A stretch of 64,000 nucleotides of DNA, taken from Desulfatitalea sp. BRH_c12 (GTDB taxonomy: Bacteria > Desulfobacterota > Desulfobacteria > Desulfobacterales > Desulfosarcinaceae). Where the stretch lies: assembly GCA_000961655.1 (NCBI GenBank), contig LADR01000029.1, forward strand, positions 1 to 64,000. Reading direction: 5' to 3'. The notes under the pieces were generated by a model. The model did no database searches. It saw nothing but the letters and a program-made list of their open reading frames with translations, and was not told the DNA's origin. The position numbers and the translations under genes were made by a program. Position 1 is the first letter of the stretch, and each line of letters begins with the position of its first letter. Shown here piece after piece: positions 45,066-53,882 of the stretch.

Positions 45066-48000
45066 TTACGCCGCTTCGATCATGGCCATGATCTGGGCGT
45101 CGTCGAACCCCAGCAGCCGCAAGGCGCCGGAACGACAGGAGGCCACGCATAACCCGCACCCCTTGCACAAGGCCGGGTTGACTTCGGCTTTGCCGGCAAA
45201 GGGGCCATCGCCTTTCAAAGCAGGGGCGTTATACGGACACAGGGCCACGCACACGCCACAACCGGCGCAGAGGCGCGGATCGACTTGAGCCGTGGTGCCG
45301 CTGGTCAAAATGGTTTTCCGGGAGAGCAGCACCGTGGCAGCCGATGCGGCGGCCTGGGCCTGGGCGATGGCCTCGTCAATGGGTTTGGGGTAATGGGCCA
45401 GGCCGCAGAGAAACACGCCGTCGGTGGCAAACGCGCAGGGGTTCAGCTTGACATGGGCTTCCACGAAAAAGCCATCGGCGTTCATGGGCACCTTGAAAAA
45501 CTGAGCCAACGTCTCGTCCCGGTAGGGTACGATGGCTGCGGCCAGCGTGAGCAGATCGGCGCGCAGGGTCACCGGGCGGCGCAGCACATGATCTTCGACA
45601 GTGATTTCCAGGGCCTCCGCTGTGGCGTTGACGACAGGTTTGCGCTCACGGTCATAGCGGAGAAAGATGACCCCTTTCTGGCGTGCCTGCTGATACAGGG
45701 ATTCGCGTTCGCCATAGGTGCGTATGTCGCGGTAGAGAATAAAAACCTGCATGTCCGGATTGCACTCTTTCAGGTGCAAGGCAGAGACGACCGCGTGGGT
45801 GCAGCAGATGCGCGAGCAGTAAGGCCTTTCGGGTTCACGCGAGCCGACGCACTGAATAAACACCGCTGTGCGGGCCTGCGCCACAGCGGCATCGTCCTCG
45901 CGCAGGCGCCGATCGAGTTCCAGGCCGGTCATTACCCGAGGGTCTTGGCCGAACAGGTACTCTTGCGGCTGAAGCTCGCGGGCCCCACTGGCGATAACGG
46001 TCACGCCGTGTTCGACAACCGTCTGCCGACCGCCGGCGGTCAGGATGGATTTGAAATTGCCGACGAATCCTTCGACACGGTACAGCTCGGAGTTCAGGTG
46101 GACGGTGATGCGCGGATCGTCCGCCACCTGCCGAATGATTTGCGCTAACCGGTCCTGAACGTTGTCGCCCTTGGCCGTGCGGAAAAGATGGCGGGCCTGG
46201 CCGCCGAGCGCGCCGTCGCGTTCGACAATCACGGCCGGAAACCCCTGGCGCGAGAAGGCCAGGGCCGCGGCCATGCCGGACACGCCCCCCCCGATGATCA
46301 TGGCCTTGGGCGCGATCTCCAATTTTTCTTCTTTCAGCGGCGCCAGCCGCAGTGCTTTGGCCACGGCCATGCGCACCAAGTCTTTGGCTTTGGCGGTGGC
46401 GCGCGCAGGATCCTGCATGTGTACCCAGGAGTTCTGGTTGCGAATGTTGACGAACTCGAGCAGGTATTTGTTAAGCCCGGCCGCGGCCAGGGTTTCCTGA
46501 AACAACGGTTCGTGGGTTTTGGGGGAACAGGCCGCCACGACGATGCGGTTAAGGTTTTCCGCGCGGATTTTGGCAGTAATGATGTTCTGGGTGTCCTGCG
46601 AACAGGAGTACAGGTTATCGGCCACGTAGGCCACCTCCTGCAAGGTGGCTGCATAGTGGCGCACGGCCGGTACATCCACCACGCCGCCGATGTTGATGCC
46701 GCAGTGACAGACGAAGACGCCGACGCGCGGCGGCTCGCCGCGCATGTCGCGTTCAGGCGGCAACGCACCATGAACGGTCAGGCTGTTGCGGGCTTCAGAC
46801 AAATCGGCCCCGGCGCACAAAGCCGCGCTGCCGGCCTCGATGACGGATTGGGGGATGTCCTTGGGGCCGGCGAACGCGCCACACACGTATATGCCGTCGC
46901 GCGAAGCGGCGGTGGGGGCGAAATCGTCGATCCGGCAAAAACCGCCCTCGCCCAGCGCGATACCCAGACTGCAGGCCCAGCGGCGCTGTTCCACGGCTGT
47001 TTGCAGTCCGACGGAGAGGATGACCAGATCGAAGTGTTCTTCCTGGATGTGGCCGGATTCATCCGCGTAACGCAACGCCAGCTGTCGGCTTTGTTGATCG
47101 GGCACTACGGTATGTACGCGGCTGCGTACAAAACGCACGCCGTGCTTGTGGCGCGCTTCGTTGTAGCAATCCTCGAATCCTTTGCCGTGCGTGCGCATGT
47201 CCATGAAAAAAATACTGCAATCGAGCGGGTGGTCGGCATGCTCCTTGGCGATGATGGCCTGCTTGATGGCGTACATGCAGCAGACTGCCGAGCAGTAGAA
47301 GTGATCGCAGCGGTTTTGGTCACGCGAGCCGATACACTGCAGCCAAGCAATGCGCCGGGGTTCGCGCCGGTCGGAAGGCCGCATGAGATGGCCACCAAAG
47401 GGACCTGAGGCGGACAGGATGCGTTCGAATTCGAGCGAGGTCATTACGTCCGGATGGGCGCCATAGCTCAAATGATCCTGCCCGGTGGGATTGAAAGGCT
47501 GGAATCCGGGCGCCAGAATCACCGCGCCGACGGTGAGCGTCTGCGTTGCCTCACGATCGTTGAGCCGGACGGCGCCGGCTGGGCACACGTTGGCGCAGAC
47601 GCCGCATTTGCCTTTTTGCAGGTAGATGCAGTTGTCGGCATCGATAAGGTACTTGAGCGGCACGGCTTGCGGATAGAGCACATAGGCGGCTTTGCGCATG
47701 ATCAATCCCTGGTTGAAACTGTCGCTGACCTTCTTGGGGCATTTTTCGGCGCACAGGCCGCAGGCGATGCATTTATCCGGATCGACGTAGCGCGGACGCC
47801 GGCGCAACGTTACCGAAAAGTCGCCCTTCACACCGTCAATAGCCTGGATATCGGTCATCGTAAGAATGTCGATATTGGGATGACGCCCTACTTCCACCAG
47901 CTTGGGGCTCATGATGCACATGGCGCAGTCGTTGGTGGGAAATGTCTTGTCGAGCATGGCCATCACGCCGCCGATCGCTGCGTCTTGCTCGACGAGATAC

Positions 48001-48098
48001 ACTTTGTAGCCGGAATTGGCCAGATCCAGGGCGGCTTGAATACCGGCGATGCCGCCGCCGGCCACCATGACTGCTCCGATAGGTTGAGAAAGGGTCAT
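45066..48098 (-). CDS. Fused double HdrA-like flavoprotein (heterodisulfide reductase subunit A family)
   Basis: A 1010-residue protein made of two HdrA-like modules. Module 1: FAD loop VAGGGIAGIQAALDLANSGY (about 12-31), CIACGLCAEKCP and CGVCANVCP clusters, CIGSRD...C..VCCMYAIKQA. A HdrA linker VGVFVCHCGINIGGVVDVP with CSQDTQNII follows. Module 2: FAD loop IIGGGVSGMAAALAFSRQGF, CVGSREPERPYCSRICC, and C-terminal CAGCGVCVALCP and CKGCGLCVASC clusters. HdrA bifurcates electrons through FAD in complex with MvhD and HdrBC, and these proteins are all encoded upstream. The Cys in VCHC is a normal codon here. Start with GAGG before the ATG. No hydrogenase or F420-type partner is adjacent. Confidence 0.9.
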   Translation of the reverse strand: MTLSQPIGAVMVAGGGIAGIQAALDLANSGYKVYLVEQDAAIGGVMAMLDKTFPTNDCAMCIMSPKLVEVGRHPNIDILTMTDIQAIDGVKGDFSVTLRRRPRYVDPDKCIACGLCAEKCPKKVSDSFNQGLIMRKAAYVLYPQAVPLKYLIDADNCIYLQKGKCGVCANVCPAGAVRLNDREATQTLTVGAVILAPGFQPFNPTGQDHLSYGAHPDVMTSLEFERILSASGPFGGHLMRPSDRREPRRIAWLQCIGSRDQNRCDHFYCSAVCCMYAIKQAIIAKEHADHPLDCSIFFMDMRTHGKGFEDCYNEARHKHGVRFVRSRVHTVVPDQQSRQLALRYADESGHIQEEHFDLVILSVGLQTAVEQRRWACSLGIALGEGGFCRIDDFAPTAASRDGIYVCGAFAGPKDIPQSVIEAGSAALCAGADLSEARNSLTVHGALPPERDMRGEPPRVGVFVCHCGINIGGVVDVPAVRHYAATLQEVAYVADNLYSCSQDTQNIITAKIRAENLNRIVVAACSPKTHEPLFQETLAAAGLNKYLLEFVNIRNQNSWVHMQDPARATAKAKDLVRMAVAKALRLAPLKEEKLEIAPKAMIIGGGVSGMAAALAFSRQGFPAVIVERDGALGGQARHLFRTAKGDNVQDRLAQIIRQVADDPRITVHLNSELYRVEGFVGNFKSILTAGGRQTVVEHGVTVIASGARELQPQEYLFGQDPRVMTGLELDRRLREDDAAVAQARTAVFIQCVGSREPERPYCSRICCTHAVVSALHLKECNPDMQVFILYRDIRTYGERESLYQQARQKGVIFLRYDRERKPVVNATAEALEITVEDHVLRRPVTLRADLLTLAAAIVPYRDETLAQFFKVPMNADGFFVEAHVKLNPCAFATDGVFLCGLAHYPKPIDEAIAQAQAAASAATVLLSRKTILTSGTTAQVDPRLCAGCGVCVALCPYNAPALKGDGPFAGKAEVNPALCKGCGLCVASCRSGALRLLGFDDAQIMAMIEAA

Positions 48099-48186
48099 GC
48101 GTCGTCCTCAAGGAAATACATTGAAAGATGAAGGTGCGTCTTTCTTGTCATGCGTTGCCACGCGGTGGCGTGGAAACGCAGGGGGC

Positions 48187-48627
48187 CTATGCTTCAACAG
48201 CTTGCGCCCGTATGGGCGCTTTGACCATGTATCGCGCCGGGCCAAGGGCCTGGACCGCTTCGGTCACCTGCCGGGCTGTGGCAGCGAATTTGGTCGCTTC
48301 GGCCGATGAGATCCATGAGAAGTGCAGACGTCCCGCCTCCAGGCCCATATACGTCATCAGGTTCTTGAGCAGGGCGAACTTGCGGCGCGCGTAAAAGTTG
48401 CCCTCGATGTAGTGGCAGTCCCCGGGATGGCAGCCGGAAACCCAGATGCCGTCAGCGCCGCTGCGCAGGGCCGAGAGAATCAGTTTGGGGCTGATGCGGC
48501 CGCTGCAGGGCACCCGGATCACACGGATGTTGGGCGGATATTGCAGGCGACTGACGCCGGCCAGGTCGGCGGCGCCATAAGTGCACCAGTTGCAGAAAAA
48601 GGCGATGATTTTGGGTTGCCAGCACAT
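48187..48627 (-). CDS. MvhD-like iron-sulfur subunit 1
   Basis: 146 residues. PKIIAFFCNWCTYGAADLAG, RVPCSGRISPKLILSALRSG and GCHPGDCHYIEGN are the MvhD pattern: a [2Fe-2S] ligated by Cys and a HdrA-docking loop. It passes electrons between HdrA and a partner dehydrogenase. AAAGGAG precedes the ATG by 9 bases. A second paralogue lies 42 bases upstream. Confidence 0.9.
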   Translation of the reverse strand: MCWQPKIIAFFCNWCTYGAADLAGVSRLQYPPNIRVIRVPCSGRISPKLILSALRSGADGIWVSGCHPGDCHYIEGNFYARRKFALLKNLMTYMGLEAGRLHFSWISSAEATKFAATARQVTEAVQALGPARYMVKAPIRAQAVEA

Positions 48628-48669
48628 CGGCGAAGTCTCCTTTGTTCTATTATTAACGTGACGACGCCA

Positions 48670-49119
48670 TCACGTCAGCATCTTCTCTTTCACGGCGATG
48701 TCGACCTTTCGGATGGTGTTGGGACCGAGGCGGCGCACCGCCGCGGTCATCTCGGTGGCAATTTCGGCAAACCGCGGCCCCATGGCCGAGCTCAGATTGA
48801 ACATGCGCACCCTATCAGCCGCGATGCCGGCCTCGACCAAGAGCTTTCGAACCGCCGCCACCTTCTTTTTGGTTTTGAGGTTGCCTTCAATGAAGTGGCA
48901 CTCGCCTTCCAGGCAACCGGCCACATAGACCCCATCAGCACCCTCTTCAATCGCTTTGAGCAGATGGAGCATGTCCACCCGTCCGGTGCAGGGCACCTGG
49001 ATGATCTTGACATTAGACGGATAGTCCAAGCGCATGCTACCGGCCAGGTCTCCGGCGGCATAAGCGCAGTACTTGCAACAAAATGCCAGGATCTGCGGTT
49101 CAAAGTTCTTCTCGATCAC
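48670..49119 (-). CDS. MvhD-like iron-sulfur subunit 2
   Basis: 149 residues, beginning with GTG (VIEKNFEPQILAFCCKYCAY). VPCTGRVDMLHLLKAIEEGA and GCLEGECHFIEGN repeat the MvhD signature. The GTG start at 49119 is chosen because AAGGAGG lies 6 bases before it; a longer frame has none. Two MvhD paralogues in one cluster suggests two electron-entry partners or a heteromeric pair. Confidence 0.9.
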   Translation of the reverse strand: MIEKNFEPQILAFCCKYCAYAAGDLAGSMRLDYPSNVKIIQVPCTGRVDMLHLLKAIEEGADGVYVAGCLEGECHFIEGNLKTKKKVAAVRKLLVEAGIAADRVRMFNLSSAMGPRFAEIATEMTAAVRRLGPNTIRKVDIAVKEKMLT

Positions 49120-49133
49120 TGTTTTCCTCCTTG

Positions 49134-50468
49134 TCAGCGGCCCGCGAAGGGATCGGGCGTCCCGGGCTCCCCCGGCAGCCATACCTCTTTTAAGTCGTCA
49201 CCCAGGTACTCGCGTTCGTTTTCGGCCAGGATGCCCAGGGCCAGTGCGATGATGGTCCACAGGTGCGTGACATGGTAGCGGCCCTCGAAGTGTTCGGCCA
49301 GGTCGTGGATCTGGGCGTGGCAGTTGTGGCAGGGCGTCAGACAGTAATCAGCGCCTGTGGCGATGATCTGGTCGAACTTGATTTTACCGTAGTGGTGGCG
49401 CGCTTCGGTGTAGCCGGATTGCAGATAGCCGCCCCCGCCGCCGCAGCAGTAGTTGTTGGAGCGGTTGGGAACCATGTCGATGAAGTTCTCTTCGCCCACG
49501 CAGGCTTTGACCACGTAGCGCATTTTGTCGGCCTGGACGTCGCCATAACTTTTGCGGATCTGGTTGCACGGGTCCTGGACGGTGAACTTGATCTTCAAAT
49601 CCCGGTTCCAGGCGGAGCTGACCTTGAGCTTTCCCGATGTGATCCACTCATAGTAGTAGGCCACCATCGGCGCGATCTCCAAACCCGAATTGAGCGCAAA
49701 ACGTTTGTCGGCGGCCCATACGGAATAGGTTGAGTGGCCGCATTCGGTGTTCAGGTAGACTTTGCAGCCCAGATCCTTGGCTCGTTGCAGCGAGCTGGCC
49801 GCGATTTTCTTCCAATTTTCATCGTCGGCCAGGAACATGCAGTAGTTTTCACCGCCCCACCCTGTGCAACTGTAAGTCCAATCCGCGCCCGCCAGGTGCA
49901 GGATTTTCCACAGGGGTACCATTTCATCCGGTTCAGTGACCGGTTCGCGTGAGTTCTGGCTGAGGAAGAAATGCGCGCCCTGCTTGTCGAGCGGCGCTTG
50001 CAGGTCCTCCCATCCAGGCTGCGTTTCACGGACTTCGGCCGCCACATCCTCGACCACAAAGCGAAAATCTTCGGGAGGTGTGCCCATGGCGCTGCAGCTT
50101 TCGTTACGCAGGGCCATGTCGCACGATCCCAGAATGCCTTTGGGGCGTTCCTCGCGCGGCCACAGTTTACGGGCCTCGAAAACCAAACCGGCAATGTTGA
50201 TCTCCATGGGGCATACATAGGTGCAGCGCATGCACATCGAGCACATCCATACCCAGGGATGTCGGGTGATTTCCGCATCCATGCCGAGAGCGATCATGCG
50301 CACAAACTTACGCGGGTCCATGTCTTCCAGGCCGGTGGCCGGGCATCCCGAGGCGCATGCGCCACAGGTGAGACACAGACTCAAATTGCCGCCATTGGGT
50401 AGAATGGATTTGACTTTATCGATGAATCGGTTTGACTTTTCAGCTGGAAGGGTGATGACAAGGCTCAT
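49134..50468 (-). CDS. HdrC-HdrB fusion (HdrD/DsrK-type Fe-S reductase)
   Basis: 444 residues. The N-terminal HdrC part has two [4Fe-4S] motifs, CLTCGACASGCP and CSMCMRCTYVCP (about residues 32-43 and 79-90). The HdrB part has CCG-type Cys clusters: YLNTECGHSTYSVW, QDPCNQIRK, NNYCCGGGGGYLQSG and LTPCHNCHAQIHD. The CCG motifs can hold a noncubane [4Fe-4S] as in HdrB/HdrD/DsrK. It probably reduces a disulfide or a thiol-linked acceptor. It starts the minus-strand operon hdrCB, mvhD, mvhD, hdrA. ATG at 50468 with AAAGGAG upstream. Confidence 0.9.
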   Translation of the reverse strand: MSLVITLPAEKSNRFIDKVKSILPNGGNLSLCLTCGACASGCPATGLEDMDPRKFVRMIALGMDAEITRHPWVWMCSMCMRCTYVCPMEINIAGLVFEARKLWPREERPKGILGSCDMALRNESCSAMGTPPEDFRFVVEDVAAEVRETQPGWEDLQAPLDKQGAHFFLSQNSREPVTEPDEMVPLWKILHLAGADWTYSCTGWGGENYCMFLADDENWKKIAASSLQRAKDLGCKVYLNTECGHSTYSVWAADKRFALNSGLEIAPMVAYYYEWITSGKLKVSSAWNRDLKIKFTVQDPCNQIRKSYGDVQADKMRYVVKACVGEENFIDMVPNRSNNYCCGGGGGYLQSGYTEARHHYGKIKFDQIIATGADYCLTPCHNCHAQIHDLAEHFEGRYHVTHLWTIIALALGILAENEREYLGDDLKEVWLPGEPGTPDPFAGR

Positions 50469-51175
50469 GCACAAGGCTCCTTTGCTCTTTTGACATATGG
50501 CGGTTGCCGCTGAAAATGGCTGTCGCCCGAGCCGAGCCGAAAAAAAGAAGGGTCTCACCACGCATTAGCGGGGGAGTATCTGGTATGGGGTGCGATTTCT
50601 TCCGAAAAAAGTGTCAGGAGATATGCACCGATCCAGAGTCTTTACCTTCGCTTGCCAGCCCGGGCAGCGAGCAGCAGTTCGCTCAGGTAAAACCTATGAA
50701 TCGGCGTAAAGAGGACATATGTTCCTAAGCCGGCCGAACCGGCGTGTTGCGTATGACGTGTCGCACACATCTAAGCCTTACTTCTTATCTTGCGGTCGAT
50801 GTGGGCGAAATAAAAATTCGATGGGCATTTGCTTAATATGACCAAGCTTTAAAAGTCAAAGAAAAAATTGAACCGCAAGTTGTTTTATCGGGTTATGCAG
50901 GTCGCTCCTTCGTATGAACCCCATAACTATGTCACCTGACGGAAGTGTGTGCCCGGAAGATGTGCCCAGCGCGTAAGAAATTTTCACTTCACGGTTGCGG
51001 AGAATTGCCGGTTTCGATCTATCTATGCTATTGTGCGATTCAAGGACAACTTAAGGTTTTTCAAACCCCGGCAATCCGGGTGGGTGGTCCGCGCCAGCAG
51101 CCATTCGTGGACCGCCTACCCGGATCACCTCGCCCGTACGAATTTGAAAAGTTCAGGCATCAAGGAGTCCGATGA
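50469..51175. other. Gene-free stretch upstream of the hdr operon
   Basis: Roughly 700 bases without a convincing gene. The right part holds the palindrome at 51073-51128. The left half has GC-poor patches (50790-50910) likely containing promoters, but I could not assign boxes with confidence. Confidence 0.5.
51073..51128. repeat. REP-like palindrome (GTGATCCGGG family) with inserted loop
   Basis: AATCCGGGTGGGTGGTCCGC at 51073-51092 is partly complementary to GCCTACCCGGATCACC near 51113-51128, with an extra sequence between the arms. It matches the copies at 30.4 and 40.6 kb in the outer arm. Confidence 0.6.
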
Positions 51176-51388
51176 ATGGAATTCATTATTGTAGCACTTG
51201 CGGCTTGCGCGGTTTTCATTTTCTGCTTTGCCGTGTTTCTGTTCAAGGGGCGTAAGCAGGATGCGCCGCGCTTGCATACGTGCGGACAGGGGAATGACTG
51301 CCGCTGTCATGGCAGTGGGTCGTCGGGTCGGCCGCCAACGGGGAACGCTCCAGGTGCCGGATGCGCTGTCAGGCGTACAAATCGATGA
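51176..51388 (+). CDS. Small Cys-rich membrane protein
   Basis: 70 residues with one N-terminal membrane helix (about 3-23, IIVALAACAVFIFCFAVFLF) and a soluble tail RKQDAPRLHTCGQGNDCRCH followed by a Gly/Ser-rich end. The CGQG..CRCH segment suggests metal binding. AAGGAG lies 8 bases before this ATG; an out-of-frame ATG 4 bases earlier was discounted. I do not know a named family. Confidence 0.6.
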   Translation: MEFIIVALAACAVFIFCFAVFLFKGRKQDAPRLHTCGQGNDCRCHGSGSSGRPPTGNAPGAGCAVRRTNR

Positions 51389-51593
51389 TCCCGCCAAGTT
51401 GGGGATTCAGGGCATGAGTGGCACCGGGACCATAAACGATGGACCCGGCCGGCTGTTTTCCGGGGATGCGATAGATACGCGGTTGCCAGCTTTGCGGTGG
51501 GGCGGTGCGTTGGCGGGTCAAACCGCCGCTGTCCACCGTAACGCGCGCGGGGATCAAAACGGGCAAATACTGGATGTCCGGTTGGACAGTCAT
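51369..51593 (-). CDS. Possible small protein of unknown function
   Basis: A 74-residue frame beginning MTVQPDIQYLPVLIPARVTV and ending GPGATHALNPQLGGIIDLYA. AAAAGGAAG lies about 10 bases upstream. It overlaps the end of the small membrane protein gene. The composition is protein-like, but there is no homologue I recognise; it may be a chance frame. Confidence 0.25.
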   Translation of the reverse strand: MTVQPDIQYLPVLIPARVTVDSGGLTRQRTAPPQSWQPRIYRIPGKQPAGSIVYGPGATHALNPQLGGIIDLYA

Positions 51594-51893
51594 CACCGAT
51601 ATCTTCCTTTTCGTCAATCGATGACCATTAAACCTGGAACATGAGCGGCCGTAAGACTTACCGTTACCGTCAGCATCCTTTCGAGGCGCGTCAAGGGGTT
51701 CGCCCCTTCTTTAAACGTGGCCGTATCCGAACAAGGCCTTTGTGGTTTTCGGCACCTTCTGGCAGTAACATAGGCCGTGGACCTTTGTCGATCATGAATG
51801 CAAATACGCTTTAAAAGCGATCCGGCGTCGTCTGGCACGGCGGTCTGCGGGATCAGCCAACCCGAACGCCAGCAAGATCCAGGAGCATGCAGG

Positions 51894-53882
51894 ATGGCGA
51901 TTTTGAAAGCCCTTTTTTCATCGGTCAGGCCGGATGGCGACCTGCGGATGGTGGTCCATCCGCTGACGCTGACGTTCACCGGAGAATGCACCGCTCTGGA
52001 AAAACCGTTTTTGGAGGATTACCTGCGCCGATCGCTGCCTCAGATACGGGTGGCGCTGGTGCTGGGCATTTTCTTTTATGCCGCTTTCGGAATCCTGGAT
52101 GCCATTGTCGCGCCCCAGCTTAAATATCACCTCTGGTGGGTACGTTTTGCCGTGGTATGCCCGACGTTAGGCGTCATATTCCTGCTCTCCTATACTCGCC
52201 ATAACGTACGGTATCTACCGGCCAGCATTATGGCCGCGGGATTGATCGCCGGCCTGGCGATCGTCTACATGACCGTGATCGGCAATGCCCTGATTGCAGG
52301 CACCTACTATGCCGGGTTGATGCTGGTGCTGATGTTTGCCTACAGTTTTGTGTGGGCGCGTTTCGTCTGGTCCACGTTGTGTGGCTGGATCATGGTGGTG
52401 GTGTATATTGCGGCCGCGACCCACAAGAGTGGGTTGCCGATGGAGATCCTGGCCACCAATGCGTTTTTCTGCGTCTCGGCCAACCTGATCGGGATGGCGA
52501 TCTGCTATTCTTTCGAATACTATAATCGGCGCGATTTTTTTATGCGCCGACTGCTCAGTGAACAGCATCAAAAGGTCAAGGTCGCCCGCAATGCCCTGGA
52601 AGAGCGCGTCAGCGAACGGACCCTCCTGCTGGCCAGGGCCAATGAAGACCTGCGGCGCGAAATAGAAGCCCACCAGAGGCTGTCCTGGGAAAAGCAGGTG
52701 TTGGAAAGCCAGTTGCGCCAGGCACAGAAAATGGAGGCCATCGGGACGCTGGCCGGCGGCATCGCACACGATTTCAACAATATATTGGCCGCTATCATGG
52801 GCCATTCAGAACTGGCGCTCATGCAGATGACCGATGACGAGGAGGCGGAGGTCAGTCTTGCGGAAGTCATTAAAGCCAGCTATCGGGCCAAAGACCTGGT
52901 CGGTCAGATTCTTTCTTTCAGCCGGCAGAGCGAAAGCGAGCTCAAGCCGCTGAAAATCAGCCTTGTCATCAAAGAAGCCATGCGCCTGATCAAGGCCACC
53001 TTGCCTGCGACGCTCACGATCGAGCAGCATATCCAGGCCACGCAGAGCATTGCGGTGGCGGATGCCACGCAGATTCACCAGATCGTCATCAATCTGTGTA
53101 CCAATGCCTCACATGCCATGGAAGACCACGGCGGCACCCTGGTGGTATCCTTGAAGGATGTGGATGTCGAACGCCACCGGATTGGGGAGCCTGCGCATCC
53201 GAGCCAGCTTGAATCGGGCAAGTATATCTGCCTGACCGTGAGTGACACGGGTTATGGCATTCCGGAGCACCTCATGGATCGGATTTTCGATCCCTATTTC
53301 ACCACCAAGGCCAAAGGGATGGGAACCGGATTGGGGCTGGCGGTAGTGCGCGGCATCGTGCTGAATCATGGCGGCATCATCGATGTCAAAAGCACCCCCG
53401 GCGTGGGCACATCCTTTATGGTATACCTGCCCAGGGTGGAAGGCCGCCAGATATCGGAAATACATCAATTGCAGTTGCTCAGTCAGGGAAACGAACGAAT
53501 TCTGCTGGTCGACGATGAGGAGGGGCTGGCCGAGTTGGGGGCCAAGCTGCTGACGGCTCTGGGATATCGGGTCACTGCCATGACGTCTCCGGAAACGGCC
53601 CTGGCCGCCGTGCGCGACCAGGTCGGCGGCTTTGACCTGATCATCACGGATATGATCATGCCCAAGATGAGCGGAGAGGCGCTGGCGCGGGAAGTCCTGG
53701 CGCTGCGACCGGATATGCCCATTATCATCTACACGGGTTTCACCGACATGGTGTCGGCCGAAAGGATCATGCAATTGGGCGTCAAGGCCGTGTTGCGCAA
53801 GCCGATCACCATTTACAGCCTTTCCCAGGCGATCCGCAAGGTGTTCATGGAGCGCTCCGACGCGCCACCGCAAACAGATTGA
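51894..53882 (+). CDS. Membrane hybrid histidine kinase (sensor, HisKA, HATPase, receiver)
   Basis: 662 residues. Five or six N-terminal membrane helices (about residues 50-205) form a MASE-like sensor, then a coiled coil (RRLLSEQHQKVKVARNALEE). The HisKA H-box is AGGIAHDFNNILAAIMGHSE, followed by the N-box INLCTNASHAMEDHGG, G1 VSDTGYGIPEHLMDRIFDPY and G2 GMGTGLGLAVVRGIVLNHGG. The C-terminal receiver domain has LLVDDEEGLAELG and phospho-acceptor Asp in LIITDMIMPKMSGE, with Lys in VLRKPI. It lacks a DNA-binding output. ATG at 51894 with GGAG 8 bases upstream. Its 3' end overlaps the convergent next gene by 38 bases. Confidence 0.92.
   Translation: MAILKALFSSVRPDGDLRMVVHPLTLTFTGECTALEKPFLEDYLRRSLPQIRVALVLGIFFYAAFGILDAIVAPQLKYHLWWVRFAVVCPTLGVIFLLSYTRHNVRYLPASIMAAGLIAGLAIVYMTVIGNALIAGTYYAGLMLVLMFAYSFVWARFVWSTLCGWIMVVVYIAAATHKSGLPMEILATNAFFCVSANLIGMAICYSFEYYNRRDFFMRRLLSEQHQKVKVARNALEERVSERTLLLARANEDLRREIEAHQRLSWEKQVLESQLRQAQKMEAIGTLAGGIAHDFNNILAAIMGHSELALMQMTDDEEAEVSLAEVIKASYRAKDLVGQILSFSRQSESELKPLKISLVIKEAMRLIKATLPATLTIEQHIQATQSIAVADATQIHQIVINLCTNASHAMEDHGGTLVVSLKDVDVERHRIGEPAHPSQLESGKYICLTVSDTGYGIPEHLMDRIFDPYFTTKAKGMGTGLGLAVVRGIVLNHGGIIDVKSTPGVGTSFMVYLPRVEGRQISEIHQLQLLSQGNERILLVDDEEGLAELGAKLLTALGYRVTAMTSPETALAAVRDQVGGFDLIITDMIMPKMSGEALAREVLALRPDMPIIIYTGFTDMVSAERIMQLGVKAVLRKPITIYSLSQAIRKVFMERSDAPPQTD

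Noticed and set aside
46188-47408. A 406-codon plus-strand frame inside hdrA
   Set aside because: Shadow of the HdrA gene, with no motif of its own.
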